The notes: generated from the letters alone by a model not told the origin. DNA of 64,000 nt from Methylobacterium thuringiense (GCF_022179645.1 NZ_BPRA01000002.1:62001-126000); one strand, 5' to 3'; shown: positions 1 through 10,849, numbered from the stretch's first letter. Program-made: numbers and translations.

Positions 1-1321
1 CGATGCCTGCGAGGCGCTCGCCGATCACGGATAGCGCTCGCGGCGCACCCTGCAGCGAGGCCAGCCGGTCGGCGATCCGCGCCGCGGCGTCGAGCCCGTC
101 GCGAAGCGCGGCGAGGTCGCGCGGCCCGGCTCGTCCGAGCCCCGTTCGCGACAGAGCCCTGGCGAGGTCCGGCGCGCCGGCCAGCGCATCGCGGAGCGCC
201 CGGCGTAGAGCGGCCTCGTCGGCAAGATAGGCAACGGCTGCCTGGCGCTGGCTGATCGTCTCCAGGTTCGTCAGCGGGCCGGCCAGATGCTCGGCCAGCA
301 GCCTTGCGCCGCCGGCCGAGACGGTGCGGTCGATGGTGTCGAGGAGGCTACCCTTGCGCTCGCCCGAGAGCGTCCGTGTCAGTTCCAGATTGGCGCGCGT
401 CGCCGCGTCGATCGAGAGGGTCGCGCCGCTGGCCTCGCGGGTCGGTGCGGAGAGTGGGACGCGGGCGCCGATCTGCGTGCGCTCGATGTAGAGAAGCGCC
501 GCACCGGCCGCCGCGATCTCGGCACGGCTGAAGGCGCCGAAGCCGTCCAGCGTCGCGACGCCGAATTGTTCGCGGATGCGCCGTTCGGCCGAAGCGGGTT
601 CGAGCTCGGCCTGTGCCAAAGGCACGACGGCGGCCGCGGTATCGCGCCACAGCCTCGCGAGGGCGGGATCCGAAAAAATCGCTTCGGAGAGGACGATCTC
701 GCGGGGCTCGTGCCGGGCGATGGCGGCTGCGAGCTCGCCGTCGGCGACCTCGCTCAGTGAGAAGCGGCCGGTGGAAATGTCGATGGCGGCGAGCCCATAG
801 GCCTGAGCCTGCTCCGAGATCTTCCGGCGCCCGACCGCCAGCAGCAGGTTGGCACGCGCGGGATCGAGCAGCCGGTCCTCGGTGATCGTACCGGGGGTGA
901 CGAGGCGCTGGACCTCGCGCCTGACCACGGATTTCGGCCCACGCTTCTTGGCTTCCGCCGGATCCTCGACTTGCTGGCAGACGGCGACGCGGTGTCCGAG
1001 GGCGATCAGGCGGCTGAGATAATCGTCGGCCCGCTCCACCGGCACGCCGCACATCGGGATCTCGTTGCCGCCGTGCTTGCCGCGCTTGGTCAGCACGATC
1101 CCGAGGGCCCGCGAGGCGATCTCGGCATCCTCGAAGAACAGCTCGAAGAAGTCGCCCATCCGGTAGAACAGGAGGCAGTCGGGGTTGGCCGCCTTGATCT
1201 CGATGTACTGCGCCATCATCGGCGTCGCGCCGGCGAGCGCGAGAGGCTCCTTCGCGCTCACGGCATCCGCACCCTTCGCGTGCTGGTCGAGGGGAATGGA
1301 TCGTAGGGCAGGACGGCTCAT
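1..1321 (-). CDS. mutS: DNA mismatch repair protein MutS (partial, N-terminal part)
   Basis: Mismatch-recognition ATPase of methyl-independent or methyl-directed repair. Only the first ~440 codons lie here; the gene leaves through the left edge, so the ATPase domain is not visible. The ATG at 1321 opens an uninterrupted frame. The mismatch-binding motif GDFFELF sits at residues 56-62 (F58 and E60 match the stacking Phe and Glu of E. coli GDFYELF), followed by [12 protein letters not shown] and [19 protein letters not shown], hallmarks of MutS domain I. Residues 1-32 form a short N-terminal extension compared with E. coli MutS, as is common in the alphaproteobacteria. No neighbour shares its strand closely. 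Confidence 0.95.
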   Translation of the reverse strand, partial: MSRPALRSIPLDQHAKGADAVSAKEPLALAGATPMMAQYIEIKAANPDCLLFYRMGDFFELFFEDAEIASRALGIVLTKRGKHGGNEIPMCGVPVERADDYLSRLIALGHRVAVCQQVEDPAEAKKRGPKSVVRREVQRLVTPGTITEDRLLDPARANLLLAVGRRKISEQAQAYGLAAIDISTGRFSLSEVADGELAAAIARHEPREIVLSEAIFSDPALARLWRDTAAAVVPLAQAELEPASAERRIREQFGVATLDGFGAFSRAEIAAAGAALLYIERTQIGARVPLSAPTREASGATLSIDAATRANLELTRTLSGERKGSLLDTIDRTVSAGGARLLAEHLAGPLTNLETISQRQAAVAYLADEAALRRALRDALAGAPDLARALSRTGLGRAGPRDLAALRDGLDAAARIADRLASLQGAPRALSVIGERLAGI

Positions 1322-1685
1322 GCGCGATGCTTAGCAGAAGCGGTCCGCTGAATCAGGCGGGCGCCGCGTCTCGCCTGGGGAAACGGCTTGGCGGCCCTCT
1401 CGAGGAGCCGGCCGACGTGCTGGTGATGCCGATATTCAATCCGCTTCGATCTCTTCGGAGGTGCTGCAGGAGCTTGGACGCGGCATTGTGCGGAGGCCGA
1501 TCCCAGTCGGCTTCGACAGGGCCGTGCAGATCGTGCCGCTCGGCGCGACCGACGCGGATTTCGTTAACATGGCCGCAAGAGCGTCCTTCGATATCGGCGG
1601 TCGAGACGGACACAAAAAATCCTCCCGGCGCGACACCGGGAGGATTTTTTATTTGTAACCAGAAGCTTGGATCGAAATTCGTGCC
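1322..1685. other. Intergenic stretch with possible frameshifted ORF remnant
   Basis: No intact recognisable gene. On the plus strand a frame at about 1370-1440 reads protein-like (PADVLVMPIFN), and a second frame from about 1440 to 1611 reads equally well (VGFDRAVQIVPLGATDADF) with roughly three quarters G/C at third positions. The two would join by a frameshift. A minus-strand frame (1353-1613, GTG start) also stays open but has slightly lower GC3. None can be called a gene with confidence. Confidence 0.3.
1614..1650. terminator. Rho-independent terminator, bidirectional
   Basis: Perfect 15-bp inverted repeat (AAAAAATCCTCCCGG at 1614-1628 and its complement at 1636-1650) around a 7-nt loop. 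It gives a GC-rich stem followed by six U residues on either strand. It lies 36 bp past the stop of the minus-strand His-rich gene and most likely ends that transcript. Confidence 0.85.
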
Positions 1686-1988
1686 TCAGTAGCGCGGACC
1701 GTTGGTCGTGTTGCCGAGCTGCTGCTGGTAGCCGGGGCGCTCGGGATTGCGAGCATTCGGATTGCCGTGGTGGTGCGTGTTGTGGCGACGCATCATCCGC
1801 TCGTGCTTCGTGGTGCCGTGATGGCCCATGTGGGAGTGATGGTGGTGGCCGCGGTGACGCACCGTCTCGATCGTGTCTCCTGCCACCAGGGCGGCATGCG
1901 GCATGGCCGGTGCAGCGGATGCCGACACCGCTCCAAACCCGATGGCGCCGAGCAGCGCACCGGCTGCGAGTGTCGTTGCGAACCGCAT
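1686..1988 (-). CDS. Small histidine-rich exported protein
   Basis: 100 residues, no family recognised. Residues 1-27 form a classic signal peptide ending in ASA-AP, so the mature protein is periplasmic or secreted. The mature part has a His cluster (HRGHHHHSHMGHH at about 45-57, then HNTHHHG), Arg/Lys, and an Asn/Gln/Gly-rich tail ending GPRY. The ATG at 1988 is preceded by GGAAGG about 8 nt upstream. The gene stands alone and is followed by a strong terminator at 1614-1650. The His density would allow divalent metal binding, but this is inference from composition only; a structural or stress role cannot be excluded. Confidence 0.75.
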   Translation of the reverse strand: MRFATTLAAGALLGAIGFGAVSASAAPAMPHAALVAGDTIETVRHRGHHHHSHMGHHGTTKHERMMRRHNTHHHGNPNARNPERPGYQQQLGNTTNGPRY

Positions 1989-2202
1989 GTCTGAAACCTT
2001 CCGTCGTCTGCGCCCGATGCGCGAACAGTGAAGTCGGGTTTGCGCGATCCGTTCCGTCGTACGGTGATGTTTACGGACAGGGAAATCACTGAGATGACGA
2101 AGAAATCCGGCGGCGTCCCGACGGAGCCGGCACAGGAGTGCCGACCTTTGGAGATCGCGCGGCTCGCTTGATTTCGCATCGACGCCGAGCCATGCCCGCG
2201 CC

Positions 2203-4698
2203 GTGTCATCCGCCATCGGCCGCGTGCCGCTCCCGATCGATGCCGCGCTGCCGCGACTGCGCGAGGCGCTGCAACGGCACAACGCCGCCGTCCTGGTCGC
2301 GCCGCCCGGTGCCGGCAAGACGACCCGCGTTCCGCTCGACCTCCTCGACGCGCCCTGGCTCGCCGGCAACAGGATCATCCTGCTCGAACCGCGTCGTCTG
2401 GCGGCACGCGGCGCTGCCGAGCGGATGGCCAGGACGCTCGGCCAAGACGTTGGCGAGACTGTCGGAATTCGTGTCCGGCTCGGCTCGAAGGTCTCGTCCC
2501 GGACCCGGATCGAGGTCGTCACCGAGGGCGTGTTCTCGCGGATGATCCTCGACGACCCGGAGCTGTCGGGTGTCGGCGCGGTGCTGTTCGACGAGTTCCA
2601 CGAGCGCTCCCTCGACGCCGATCTCGGCCTCGCCTTCGCGCTGGATGCGCAGGCCGGATTGCGGGAGGACCTGCGTATCCTGGTGATGTCGGCGACGCTC
2701 GACGGGGCGCGGGTCGCGGTCCTGCTCGGCGATGCCCCGGTGGTCGAATCCGAAGGCCGCGCCTTTCCCGTCGAGACCCGCCACCTCGACCGCGAACCCA
2801 CTGTACGGATTGAGGATTCCATGGCCGAGGCGATCCTGCGCGCCTTGCGCGCCGACCCTGGATCAGTGCTCGCCTTCCTGCCCGGACAGGCCGAGATCCG
2901 CCGTGTCGCCGAACGTCTCGAAGGCCGTGTCGGGCCGGAGACGGATCTGGCGCCGCTCTATGGGGCGCTGACGCAGGGGGAGCAGGACCGGGCCGTCTCG
3001 CCATCGCGGGACGGGCTGCGGAAAGTGGTGCTGGCGACCGCGATCGCCGAGTCGTCCCTCACCATCGAAGGCGTTCGAATCGTTGTGGATTCCGGCCTGT
3101 CCCGCGTGCCCGTCTACGAGCCCGGCAACGGCCTGACGCGCCTCGTCACGGCCCGCGCCTCCCGCGCCTCGGTCGATCAGCGGCGCGGGCGTGCGGGACG
3201 GACCGAGCCGGGCGTGTGCTGGCGGCTCTGGACCGAGGCGGGCACCGGCGCGCTGGAGCCGTTCACGCGTCCCGAAATCCTCGCTGCCGACCTGTCGGGG
3301 CTCGTGCTCGACTGCGCTGCCTGGGGCGTCAAGGATCTGACATCGTTGCGGTTTCTCGACTCCCCGCCGGCCCCTGCCCTCTCTGAGGCGCGGGCGCTGC
3401 TGACCCGTCTCGGCGGGCTCGACGGGGACGGCCGGATCACCCCGACGGGGCAGGCGCTGCGGTCCTTGCCGCTGCCGCCGCGGCTGGCGCGGATGGTGGT
3501 GACGGCGGCGGGCGTCGGTGCGGCGCGCCAAGCCTCTGAACTCGCAGCGGTTCTGGTCGAGCGCGGGCTCGGCGGCGACAGCGTCGATCTCGCCGAGCGG
3601 CTGGAGCGGTTCTCGCGCGAGCGCGGCGGCCGGGCCGGCGACATGAGACGGCTGGCGGAGGGCTGGGCGCGGCAGGCCGAACGCTCGGGCGTTGCCCCGG
3701 AAGACACTGATCTGACTGCGGAAATCCTGTCCGAGCCCGGCGCCCTGCTGGCGCTGGCCTACCCCGATCGCATCGCCAAGTCGCGGGGTCGGGACGGGGT
3801 CTTCGTGATGGTGAACGGGCGCGCGGGGCGGCTCGACCCCGCGAGCGCGCTGGCCCGGGAGCCCTTCATCGCCGTGGCGGACCTCGTCGGAAGCGCCGCT
3901 TCGGGCCGCATTCTGGGTGCTGCCGTGGTTAGTCTCGATGTACTCCATGGTTTAGCCAGGACCAGCATCGAGACCACCACCAGCGTCGCTTTCGACGCGG
4001 ACCATGGCCAGCTGCGGGCCCGCACCGTCCAGAAGCTCGGCGCCATAACCTTAGGTGAACGTCCGCTGCCGGTGCCGGTCGACGAAAGCTCCGCGGAAAT
4101 CCTCGCCCGCGGCCTCGCCGGTCTCGGCCTCGACAGGCTGCCCTGGAGCCCGGCTCAGACCCAGTGGCGGGCGCGGGTCCGCTTCCTCCGTCAGGCCGAG
4201 GGCGACGCGTGGCCGGATCTCTCGGACGAGGCGTTGACGGGATCGGTCGAAGACTGGCTCGCCCCGGCGATCGTCGGGCGGACCGGACGCGACTCGGTGA
4301 CGGCGGAGGATCTCGGCCGGGCGCTCGACGGCCTCTTGCCGTGGACCCTGCGGGCGCGGCTCGATGCGGAGGCGCCGACCCATCTCGACGTGCCGAGCGG
4401 ATCGCATATCCCGATCGATTACGAATCGGGCCCGGAGCCGGTGCTGGCGGTGCGGGTGCAGGAGCTGTTCGGCCTCGACCGGCATCCGAGCCTCGGCGGC
4501 GGCCGGGTGCCGGTGGTGCTCCACCTGCTCTCCCCGGCCCATCGCCCGCTGCAGATCACCCGCGACCTGCCCGGCTTCTGGCGCGGATCCTGGGCCTCGG
4601 TGCGCTCCGAGATGCGCGGACGCTATCCGCGCCACCCCTGGCCCGAGGACCCGCTCTCGGAAGCCCCGACGCGGCGGGCCAAACCGAGGGGCACGTGA
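2203..4698 (+). CDS. hrpB: ATP-dependent helicase HrpB
   Basis: DEAH/RHA-type helicase family member of 831 residues, the usual HrpB length. Walker A is APPGAGKTT (33-41), the Walker B box is DEFH (130-133, the form typical of HrpB rather than DEAH), motif III is SAT (163-165), and motif VI QRRGRAGRTEPG is present. The C-terminal part matches the HrpB-specific domain (PHLDVPSGSHIPIDYE-like stretch, then RYPRHPWPEDP). The chosen GTG at 2203 begins close to the conserved LPIDAALPRL start. The cellular role of HrpB is poorly defined; it is presumed to act on RNA. A DUF805 gene follows after 4 bp. Confidence 0.93.
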   Translation: MSSAIGRVPLPIDAALPRLREALQRHNAAVLVAPPGAGKTTRVPLDLLDAPWLAGNRIILLEPRRLAARGAAERMARTLGQDVGETVGIRVRLGSKVSSRTRIEVVTEGVFSRMILDDPELSGVGAVLFDEFHERSLDADLGLAFALDAQAGLREDLRILVMSATLDGARVAVLLGDAPVVESEGRAFPVETRHLDREPTVRIEDSMAEAILRALRADPGSVLAFLPGQAEIRRVAERLEGRVGPETDLAPLYGALTQGEQDRAVSPSRDGLRKVVLATAIAESSLTIEGVRIVVDSGLSRVPVYEPGNGLTRLVTARASRASVDQRRGRAGRTEPGVCWRLWTEAGTGALEPFTRPEILAADLSGLVLDCAAWGVKDLTSLRFLDSPPAPALSEARALLTRLGGLDGDGRITPTGQALRSLPLPPRLARMVVTAAGVGAARQASELAAVLVERGLGGDSVDLAERLERFSRERGGRAGDMRRLAEGWARQAERSGVAPEDTDLTAEILSEPGALLALAYPDRIAKSRGRDGVFVMVNGRAGRLDPASALAREPFIAVADLVGSAASGRILGAAVVSLDVLHGLARTSIETTTSVAFDADHGQLRARTVQKLGAITLGERPLPVPVDESSAEILARGLAGLGLDRLPWSPAQTQWRARVRFLRQAEGDAWPDLSDEALTGSVEDWLAPAIVGRTGRDSVTAEDLGRALDGLLPWTLRARLDAEAPTHLDVPSGSHIPIDYESGPEPVLAVRVQELFGLDRHPSLGGGRVPVVLHLLSPAHRPLQITRDLPGFWRGSWASVRSEMRGRYPRHPWPEDPLSEAPTRRAKPRGT

Positions 4699-4702
4699 GG
4701 AC

Positions 4703-5140
4703 GTGAGCGCCGCCCGGATCACGGCCTGGTTCGACCCGCGCGGACGGCTGTCGCGCCGGGCCTATGGGCGGCGCGTGATATGCCTGCTTCTGCTTTCGGC
4801 GGTCCTGTTCTGCGTCGCGGTCGCCCTCGGAGCGCAGGGTTGGCGCGCGGGAGCGTTCGCGGCGATGGGCTGCATCGTCGCCCTCTGGCTCGCGAGCCTC
4901 GCCCAGACAATCCGCAGGCTGCATGATCGCGGCCGTACGGGCTGGTGGCTGTCGCTCCCCCTGGCGCTGACGGCGCTCGGCGTCCTGCCGGTCGAGACGC
5001 AGGCCGACGCCCACCCGGTCGCCGTGGTGACCTACACCCTGGCCACGCTTGTCGCCTCGCTCTGGTTCCTGTCGGAGACCTTCGGCCGGCGCGGCCTACC
5101 CGGCCCGAACCGCCATGGGTCCGATCCCTGCGATCGATGA
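4703..5140 (+). CDS. DUF805 family inner-membrane protein
   Basis: 145 residues with the DUF805 pattern: an N-terminal FDPRGRLSRRAYGRR motif (family consensus F.GR.sR..yw), hydrophobic segments at about 28-45, 49-65, 82-98 and 105-120, and the signature RRLHDRGRTGWW after the second segment. The function of the family is unknown. The GTG at 4703 is preferred because AGG lies just upstream and it starts 4 bp after hrpB stops, suggesting co-transcription. Confidence 0.8.
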   Translation: MSAARITAWFDPRGRLSRRAYGRRVICLLLLSAVLFCVAVALGAQGWRAGAFAAMGCIVALWLASLAQTIRRLHDRGRTGWWLSLPLALTALGVLPVETQADAHPVAVVTYTLATLVASLWFLSETFGRRGLPGPNRHGSDPCDR

Positions 5141-5482
5141 CGGGCCGCTACCGCGCCTGATCGCGAAGTCCGCGCTGTACAGCGCCACCGGCTCCCGATC
5201 GCGGGGTGCCTGGAAGCCGCCGGCAAGTCTCGAAACAACGTCGTTTCGAGACCCGATCCGGTAAACAGCCGAGCGGATTTTCGACTTTCTGCGTCATATT
5301 TCGAATATAAGTGGGTATTTTGAAAATAATCGTCAAAATAACGGACGGATAAAATATAATGTGCTAAAGGGATTATTAGGCTCGGTTCGAGCGAACATTT
5401 TGCAAAAGGCGTGATGTCGTCGGACTGCAAAACGAATCTTGTCTGATGTCGGTTGGCCCGGCGAGCCAGTCGTGTCGTGCCG

Positions 5483-5698
5483 TCAGTCAACAAGCCGGCT
5501 TATATCTCGTCGGATGGTGGTCTCGCGGCGTTCGGCGCCGGAATGCATCGCTCCGAGCAGACGAACGATGCAATCGCCGGCCACGATCGGGGGTTCGTCG
5601 ATGACGGTCTGCTTGGCTGAATCGTCGACATCCTCATAGCGCACTTTCCGAACCGGCGGATGTCGGATCTTCGAACGAAAGCAAGTCGAAGCCGACAC
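5483..5698 (-). CDS. Possible small hypothetical protein
   Basis: 71 codons from a GTG. Residues 18-71 (VRKVRYEDVDDSAKQTVIDE onward, ending RRDISRLVD) look protein-like, with about two thirds G/C at third positions. No family or clear ribosome-binding site was recognised, and the ORF overlaps a plus-strand candidate. It could be chance or a gene remnant. Confidence 0.3.
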   Translation of the reverse strand: MSASTCFRSKIRHPPVRKVRYEDVDDSAKQTVIDEPPIVAGDCIVRLLGAMHSGAERRETTIRRDISRLVD

Positions 5699-5881
5699 TT
5701 GGAGCCGCCGGGCTCGATGTGTCGGGTCGCGTCTGGGCGGCTCAGTCCTCTCGATGGTGACGTCACCGCACAGATCCGACGGGCTGCGCTCGCCCCGGTC
5801 TTCAGGTCGCTCCCGGCGACGAAAGACGATGCCGTTGCGCTGGGGGATGCGCTCACACGTCTCCGGTCAAGTAAAGCTTAG
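5660..5881 (+). CDS. Possible small hypothetical protein
   Basis: 73 codons from an ATG. The C-terminal part (DGDVTAQIRRAALAPVFRSL, then KDDAVALGDALTRLR) is protein-like. No recognised family and no strong ribosome-binding site. It overlaps the opposing candidate at 5483-5698, so at most one of the two is likely real. Confidence 0.25.
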   Translation: MSDLRTKASRSRHLEPPGSMCRVASGRLSPLDGDVTAQIRRAALAPVFRSLPATKDDAVALGDALTRLRSSKA

Positions 5882-6057
5882 TCGTCCGATGCAGAACGCG
5901 GCGCACCATGTCCAGAAATGCGCGGCTTCGAAAGGATCCGCTGGATCCGAAGATGCCACGCGTGGCAGCACGATGAGCGGGAGCTTCGCCAATCGTAATG
6001 TCGATTGACGGAAAGTCCTCTTGATTTTGCGGGATCTGGTATCGAAAACGACTTCAA

Positions 6058-6103
6058 GATTGTAAAATAAATCTCTTACAATCTGGTAAGTAATGACTAT
6101 ATC
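6058..6103 (+). promoter_or_regulatory. Inverted repeat overlapping a putative -35/-10 pair
   Basis: GATTGTAA (6058-6065) and TTACAATC (6076-6083) form a perfect 8-bp inverted repeat with a 10-nt spacer. The right arm contains TTACAA, which with TATATC (6098-6103) and a 16-bp gap resembles a sigma-70-type promoter. It lies about 185 bp upstream of the Crp/Fnr-like gene. An autoregulatory operator is plausible but unproven. Confidence 0.35.
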
Positions 6104-6286
6104 CCGGACGAACCGAAATCGAAAGATGTAAACTTACTCAGGAATTTCGTCGGGTACCCGACAAAGACATGCGGTTATCTTGCCGGGGCGAGAAAAATCC
6201 TAAAAAGCGATGCCGTCTTCGACACTCGTTGGCGCGGACGTCCGAGAGACAGCGCGAGCTTTTTCTCTTGTTGGAAAGAGTTCACC

Positions 6287-6994
6287 GTGTCCGTGCAGCC
6301 CTCCGTCAGGAACCGCCTTCTCCGGCACTGCAACCCGTCCGACTTCGCGTTGCTCGAGCCGCATCTGGTCCCTGTCCAACTCGATCTCAAACTGTCGCTG
6401 ATCTCGCCGCATGAGCCGATCCGCGATCTGGTTTTCCCGGAGAGCGGTTTCGTTTCGATCGTCGCGGGACGGCAGGGGCGTCAGGCCGAGACCGGGCTGA
6501 TCGGCAACGAGGGCCTCGTCGGCGCCGTACCCATTCTTCTGGCCGGCGACCGGACGCCCGACGCGCATTTCGTGCAGGCTGCCGGACATGGTTTGAGCAT
6601 CGGCGTCGACGCGTTTCAGGCTGCGACGCGAGCGAGCAGAAGCCTGGAGAAGCTCTTCCTGAGCTTCATCCATACCTTGCTGATCCAGACGGCACAGACG
6701 GCCTACGCCAATCTCAGCCACACGCTCGACACACGCCTCGCCCGTTGGCTCCTGATGTGCCAGGACCGTCTCGGCGGCAGCGAACTCGCGGTCACGCACG
6801 AGTTTCTCGGGATCATGCTCGGCGTTCAGCGGTCGAGCGTCACGGTGGCGATCCAAGTGATCGAAGGCAACCAGCTCATCCGGGCCCGTCGTGGCCGGAT
6901 CGAAGTGCTCGACCGGGCCGGCCTGGAAGCGGCAGCCGGCGATTCCTATGGCGTGGCGGAGGCCGAGTACGCACGCCTGATCGGAGCGGCATGA
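6287..6994 (+). CDS. Crp/Fnr family transcriptional regulator
   Basis: 235 residues. The N-terminal half has the cyclic-nucleotide-binding beta-roll fold pattern (FPESGFVSIVAG, then TGLIGNEGLVGAVPILLAG). The C-terminal half carries a winged helix (LAVTHEFLGIMLGVQRSSVT) typical of Crp helix-turn-helix regions. There are no N-terminal cysteines for an iron-sulfur cluster, and the phosphate-binding Arg-Ser pair of true cAMP sites is not evident, so the ligand is unknown. It belongs to the Crp subgroup abundant in Methylobacterium and Bradyrhizobium. The GTG at 6287 follows GGAAAGAG by 7 nt. The upstream inverted repeat at 6058-6083 may control it. No operon partner. Confidence 0.88.
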   Translation: MSVQPSVRNRLLRHCNPSDFALLEPHLVPVQLDLKLSLISPHEPIRDLVFPESGFVSIVAGRQGRQAETGLIGNEGLVGAVPILLAGDRTPDAHFVQAAGHGLSIGVDAFQAATRASRSLEKLFLSFIHTLLIQTAQTAYANLSHTLDTRLARWLLMCQDRLGGSELAVTHEFLGIMLGVQRSSVTVAIQVIEGNQLIRARRGRIEVLDRAGLEAAAGDSYGVAEAEYARLIGAA

Positions 6995-7305
6995 CGGACA
7001 CGGCCGCGCGGAGTACCGTCGCCATGGCCCGAATATCGTATCGCGGCCATCCGTGATCGGGTGGCCTACACGTTTGCCGTCTGGGTCCAATATTCGGCGA
7101 TTCCCTGGTGCCGAAGACTTCTTTTGCCAAGCTCTCGAGTTGTGCCGCAGCCAACCGAGCAGTCGCAGTGTCAACAATTCGTAGTTGCACGATTGTTATG
7201 TATGGTATACGACATAGCGATTGTGGGCCGATATTCCCGGGAGTCGGCGGCTGAGAGAGTCCTGCACTTTCGCCCCAGGCTTACGCGGCAGTTGCGGGTA
7301 GCCCG
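6995..7305. other. Intergenic, nothing recognised
   Basis: 311 bp between the Crp/Fnr-like gene and a small ORF. The composition is moderately AT-rich near 7160-7230. No RNA gene, clear terminator or recognisable protein was seen. Confidence 0.5.
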
Positions 7306-7491
7306 ATGACAAATGCCGACGATCGTATCGTCGCGGAAATCTCGCGTAATATCGCCTTGGTCATGGACGATCTGGGAGAGCGAGAAAGCTTCCGTCTTCG
7401 CGTCCTCCTCGAGATGATCGCCCTCAAGTTGGCCAAACAGCCGCGCGAAGGTTCTAAAATTCCTCAACCTGACACACGAGACGGACCTTGA
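7306..7491 (+). CDS. Small hypothetical protein
   Basis: 61 residues, predicted mostly helical (DDRIVAEISRNIALVMDDLG, then RLRVLLEMIALKLAKQPRE) with a short polar tail. No family recognised. GGGTAG precedes the ATG by about 5 nt. Its 3' end overlaps the convergent DUF6894 gene by 38 bp, which lowers confidence but is tolerated for small genes. Confidence 0.45.
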   Translation: MTNADDRIVAEISRNIALVMDDLGERESFRLRVLLEMIALKLAKQPREGSKIPQPDTRDGP

Positions 7492-7684
7492 GCGGCGTCC
7501 TGCCCGCTTCGTCTCGAACCGTCATCACCAACGTGGTATCCTTCGCATCCTCGGCTTCGGCCGCCGTGAGCGACGTCATCACCCGCAGAGCCTCCCGGCG
7601 CAGGGCGGCGAGGTCGGCGATCTCGCGACCTATCTCGTCCGGGATATCGGATCCGTCGTTCAGATCGAAGAAATACCGGGCCAA
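7454..7684 (-). CDS. DUF6894 family protein
   Basis: Small protein of 76 residues from a TTG start at 7684. It begins LARYFFDLNDGSDIPDEIG, the typical opening of the DUF6894 family (ARYFF.l.dG....D..G), and continues with a helix LAALRREALRVMTSL and a beta pair LVMTVRDEAGRTPLKVRL. The TTG is preferred over the ATG at 7738 because GGAGAGGCAAGG lies directly upstream and the family begins at this point. The function is unknown; such genes occur in many copies in Methylobacterium and Bradyrhizobium. Confidence 0.75.
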   Translation of the reverse strand: MARYFFDLNDGSDIPDEIGREIADLAALRREALRVMTSLTAAEAEDAKDTTLVMTVRDEAGRTPLKVRLVCQVEEF

Positions 7685-7997
7685 CCTTGCCTCTCCGCGG
7701 GCTGGGGCAAATCTGCGTAAACCATGGCACCGTGGCACGAAGTATTGAGCCCACAGTCGAGATTAATCTATCGGAATTTCATATGTATGCAACTTTGGCT
7801 GGCCGCTGATCTATGGCCATCCCCATGCAAAGCGCACATGGGAATGGCAAAACAATGATATCGAGCGGTCGAAATCGTACGCTTCCGTTCGAAGCCCGCT
7901 AGCGAGTCGGCTCGGATATTGTATCCGAGCGGATGATTTAAGATATTGGTTTATATCGAACTTTTTGAATCCGACGGCAATTTTCCGGGCAGAGATT
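7685..7997. other. Intergenic, nothing recognised
   Basis: 313 bp, AT-rich towards 7740-7980, between the divergent starts/ends of the DUF6894 gene and cmk (downstream of cmk). No hairpin with a T-run or coding frame stood out. Confidence 0.5.
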
Positions 7998-10084
<2,087 letters not shown>

Positions 10085-10225
10085 TCATCCGCGCCGGACA
10101 TCCCGCCCGGACCAGTAGGCGTCGGTGGCGATCTCTCCGGCCGGCGCATGCATATTTGACATGCTTGGCAGAGCCGACTAACGGGGCCGCGCTCCCCCCG
10201 ACACGACCTCCAGAGGTTCCAGCCC

Positions 10226-10603
10226 GTGGCCCGACCGGAACTCGGTATCAAGCGCCAATGCATGAATTGCGGCGCGAAGTTCTACGACCTCGACCGCGAT
10301 CCGGCGACCTGCCCGAAATGCGGCACGGTCTTCCAGATGGCCGCCGGCGGCCGCGTCGCCGCGCCGATCGTGTCCCGCAAGGATGACGACGAGGAAGACG
10401 AGGACGAGAGCCGTCCGGAGGTGGTCTCCCTCGACGAAGCCGAGGCGAGCGAGGACAGCGACGCGAAGGTCGACGGCGATGACGGCGACGACGACGATTC
10501 GTCTTCGACCAGCACCGACGACGACACCTTCCTCGAAGAGGAGGATGACGACGACGTGTCGGATCTCGTCGAGAACGACGGCGACAACGACGAGGACAGC
10601 TGA
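10226..10603 (+). CDS. FYDLN acid domain protein (TIGR02300 family)
   Basis: 125 residues. Residues 1-45 form a zinc-ribbon (CMNCGAKFYDLDRDPATCPKC, i.e. CxxC...CxxC) containing the name-giving FYDLD motif. The rest is extremely acidic (long Asp/Glu/Ser runs), predicted disordered. This family is nearly restricted to alphaproteobacteria and its function is unknown. The GTG at 10226 begins the conserved VARPELGIKRQC start. It lies between aroA (divergent) and tRNA-Ala. Confidence 0.88.
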   Translation: MARPELGIKRQCMNCGAKFYDLDRDPATCPKCGTVFQMAAGGRVAAPIVSRKDDDEEDEDESRPEVVSLDEAEASEDSDAKVDGDDGDDDDSSSTSTDDDTFLEEEDDDDVSDLVENDGDNDEDS

Positions 10604-10669
10604 CACCCGGCCGCCCTGTTGCCGCCGAGGCACAGGCGGTGGGGTCGGAAAATAGAGCGGAAAAGGGGC

Positions 10670-10698
10670 TTGCGTCTCCGCCGGCCCTCCGCTTATAG
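10670..10698 (+). promoter_or_regulatory. Sigma-70-type promoter for tRNA-Ala
   Basis: TTGCGT (10670-10675) and TTATAG (10693-10698) are separated by exactly 17 bp, about 75 bp upstream of the mature tRNA 5' end. The site lies in the gap between the acidic-protein gene and the tRNA, with no other candidate nearby. Confidence 0.5.
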
Positions 10699-10773
10699 AA
10701 CCGCCCTCCCCGACGGGCTTCCCGCCGGGGCGATCCACCGAAACGGACATACCAGACCGTTTCGGCAAAGAGT

Positions 10774-10849
10774 GGGGCCTTAGCTCAGCTGGGAGAGCGC
10801 TTCCATGGCATGGAAGAGGTCATCGGTTCGATCCCGTTAGGCTCCACCA
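10774..10849 (+). tRNA. tRNA-Ala (anticodon GGC)
   Basis: 76-nt cloverleaf including an encoded CCA. The acceptor stem GGGGCCT pairs with AGGCTCC (one G-T wobble). The D arm reads GCTCAGCTGGGAGAGC, the anticodon stem CTTCC/GGAAG encloses the loop ATGGCAT with anticodon GGC (reads GCC), and the T arm contains GGTTCGATCC. A pyrimidine-rich stretch follows directly. Confidence 0.95.

Larger units (their letters stand above)
5141..6286. other. Low-coding, AT-richer region
   Basis: About 1.1 kb without a convincing gene. Base composition drops clearly at about 5275-5400 and 6010-6180 compared with the surrounding GC-rich DNA. It contains an inverted repeat TATTTTGA / TCAAAATA (5316-5323 and 5333-5340, 9-nt spacer) and another pair at 6058-6083. 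Two short ORFs (5483-5698 minus; 5660-5881 plus) are listed separately at low confidence. Confidence 0.5.

Noticed and set aside
348-1052. Long minus-strand ORF of 234 codons
   Set aside because: It is an out-of-frame shadow of mutS, Arg/Pro-rich with no family motifs.
7739-7997. Non-coding RNA gene in the AT-rich gap
   Set aside because: No stable hairpin, terminator or conserved motif was visible.
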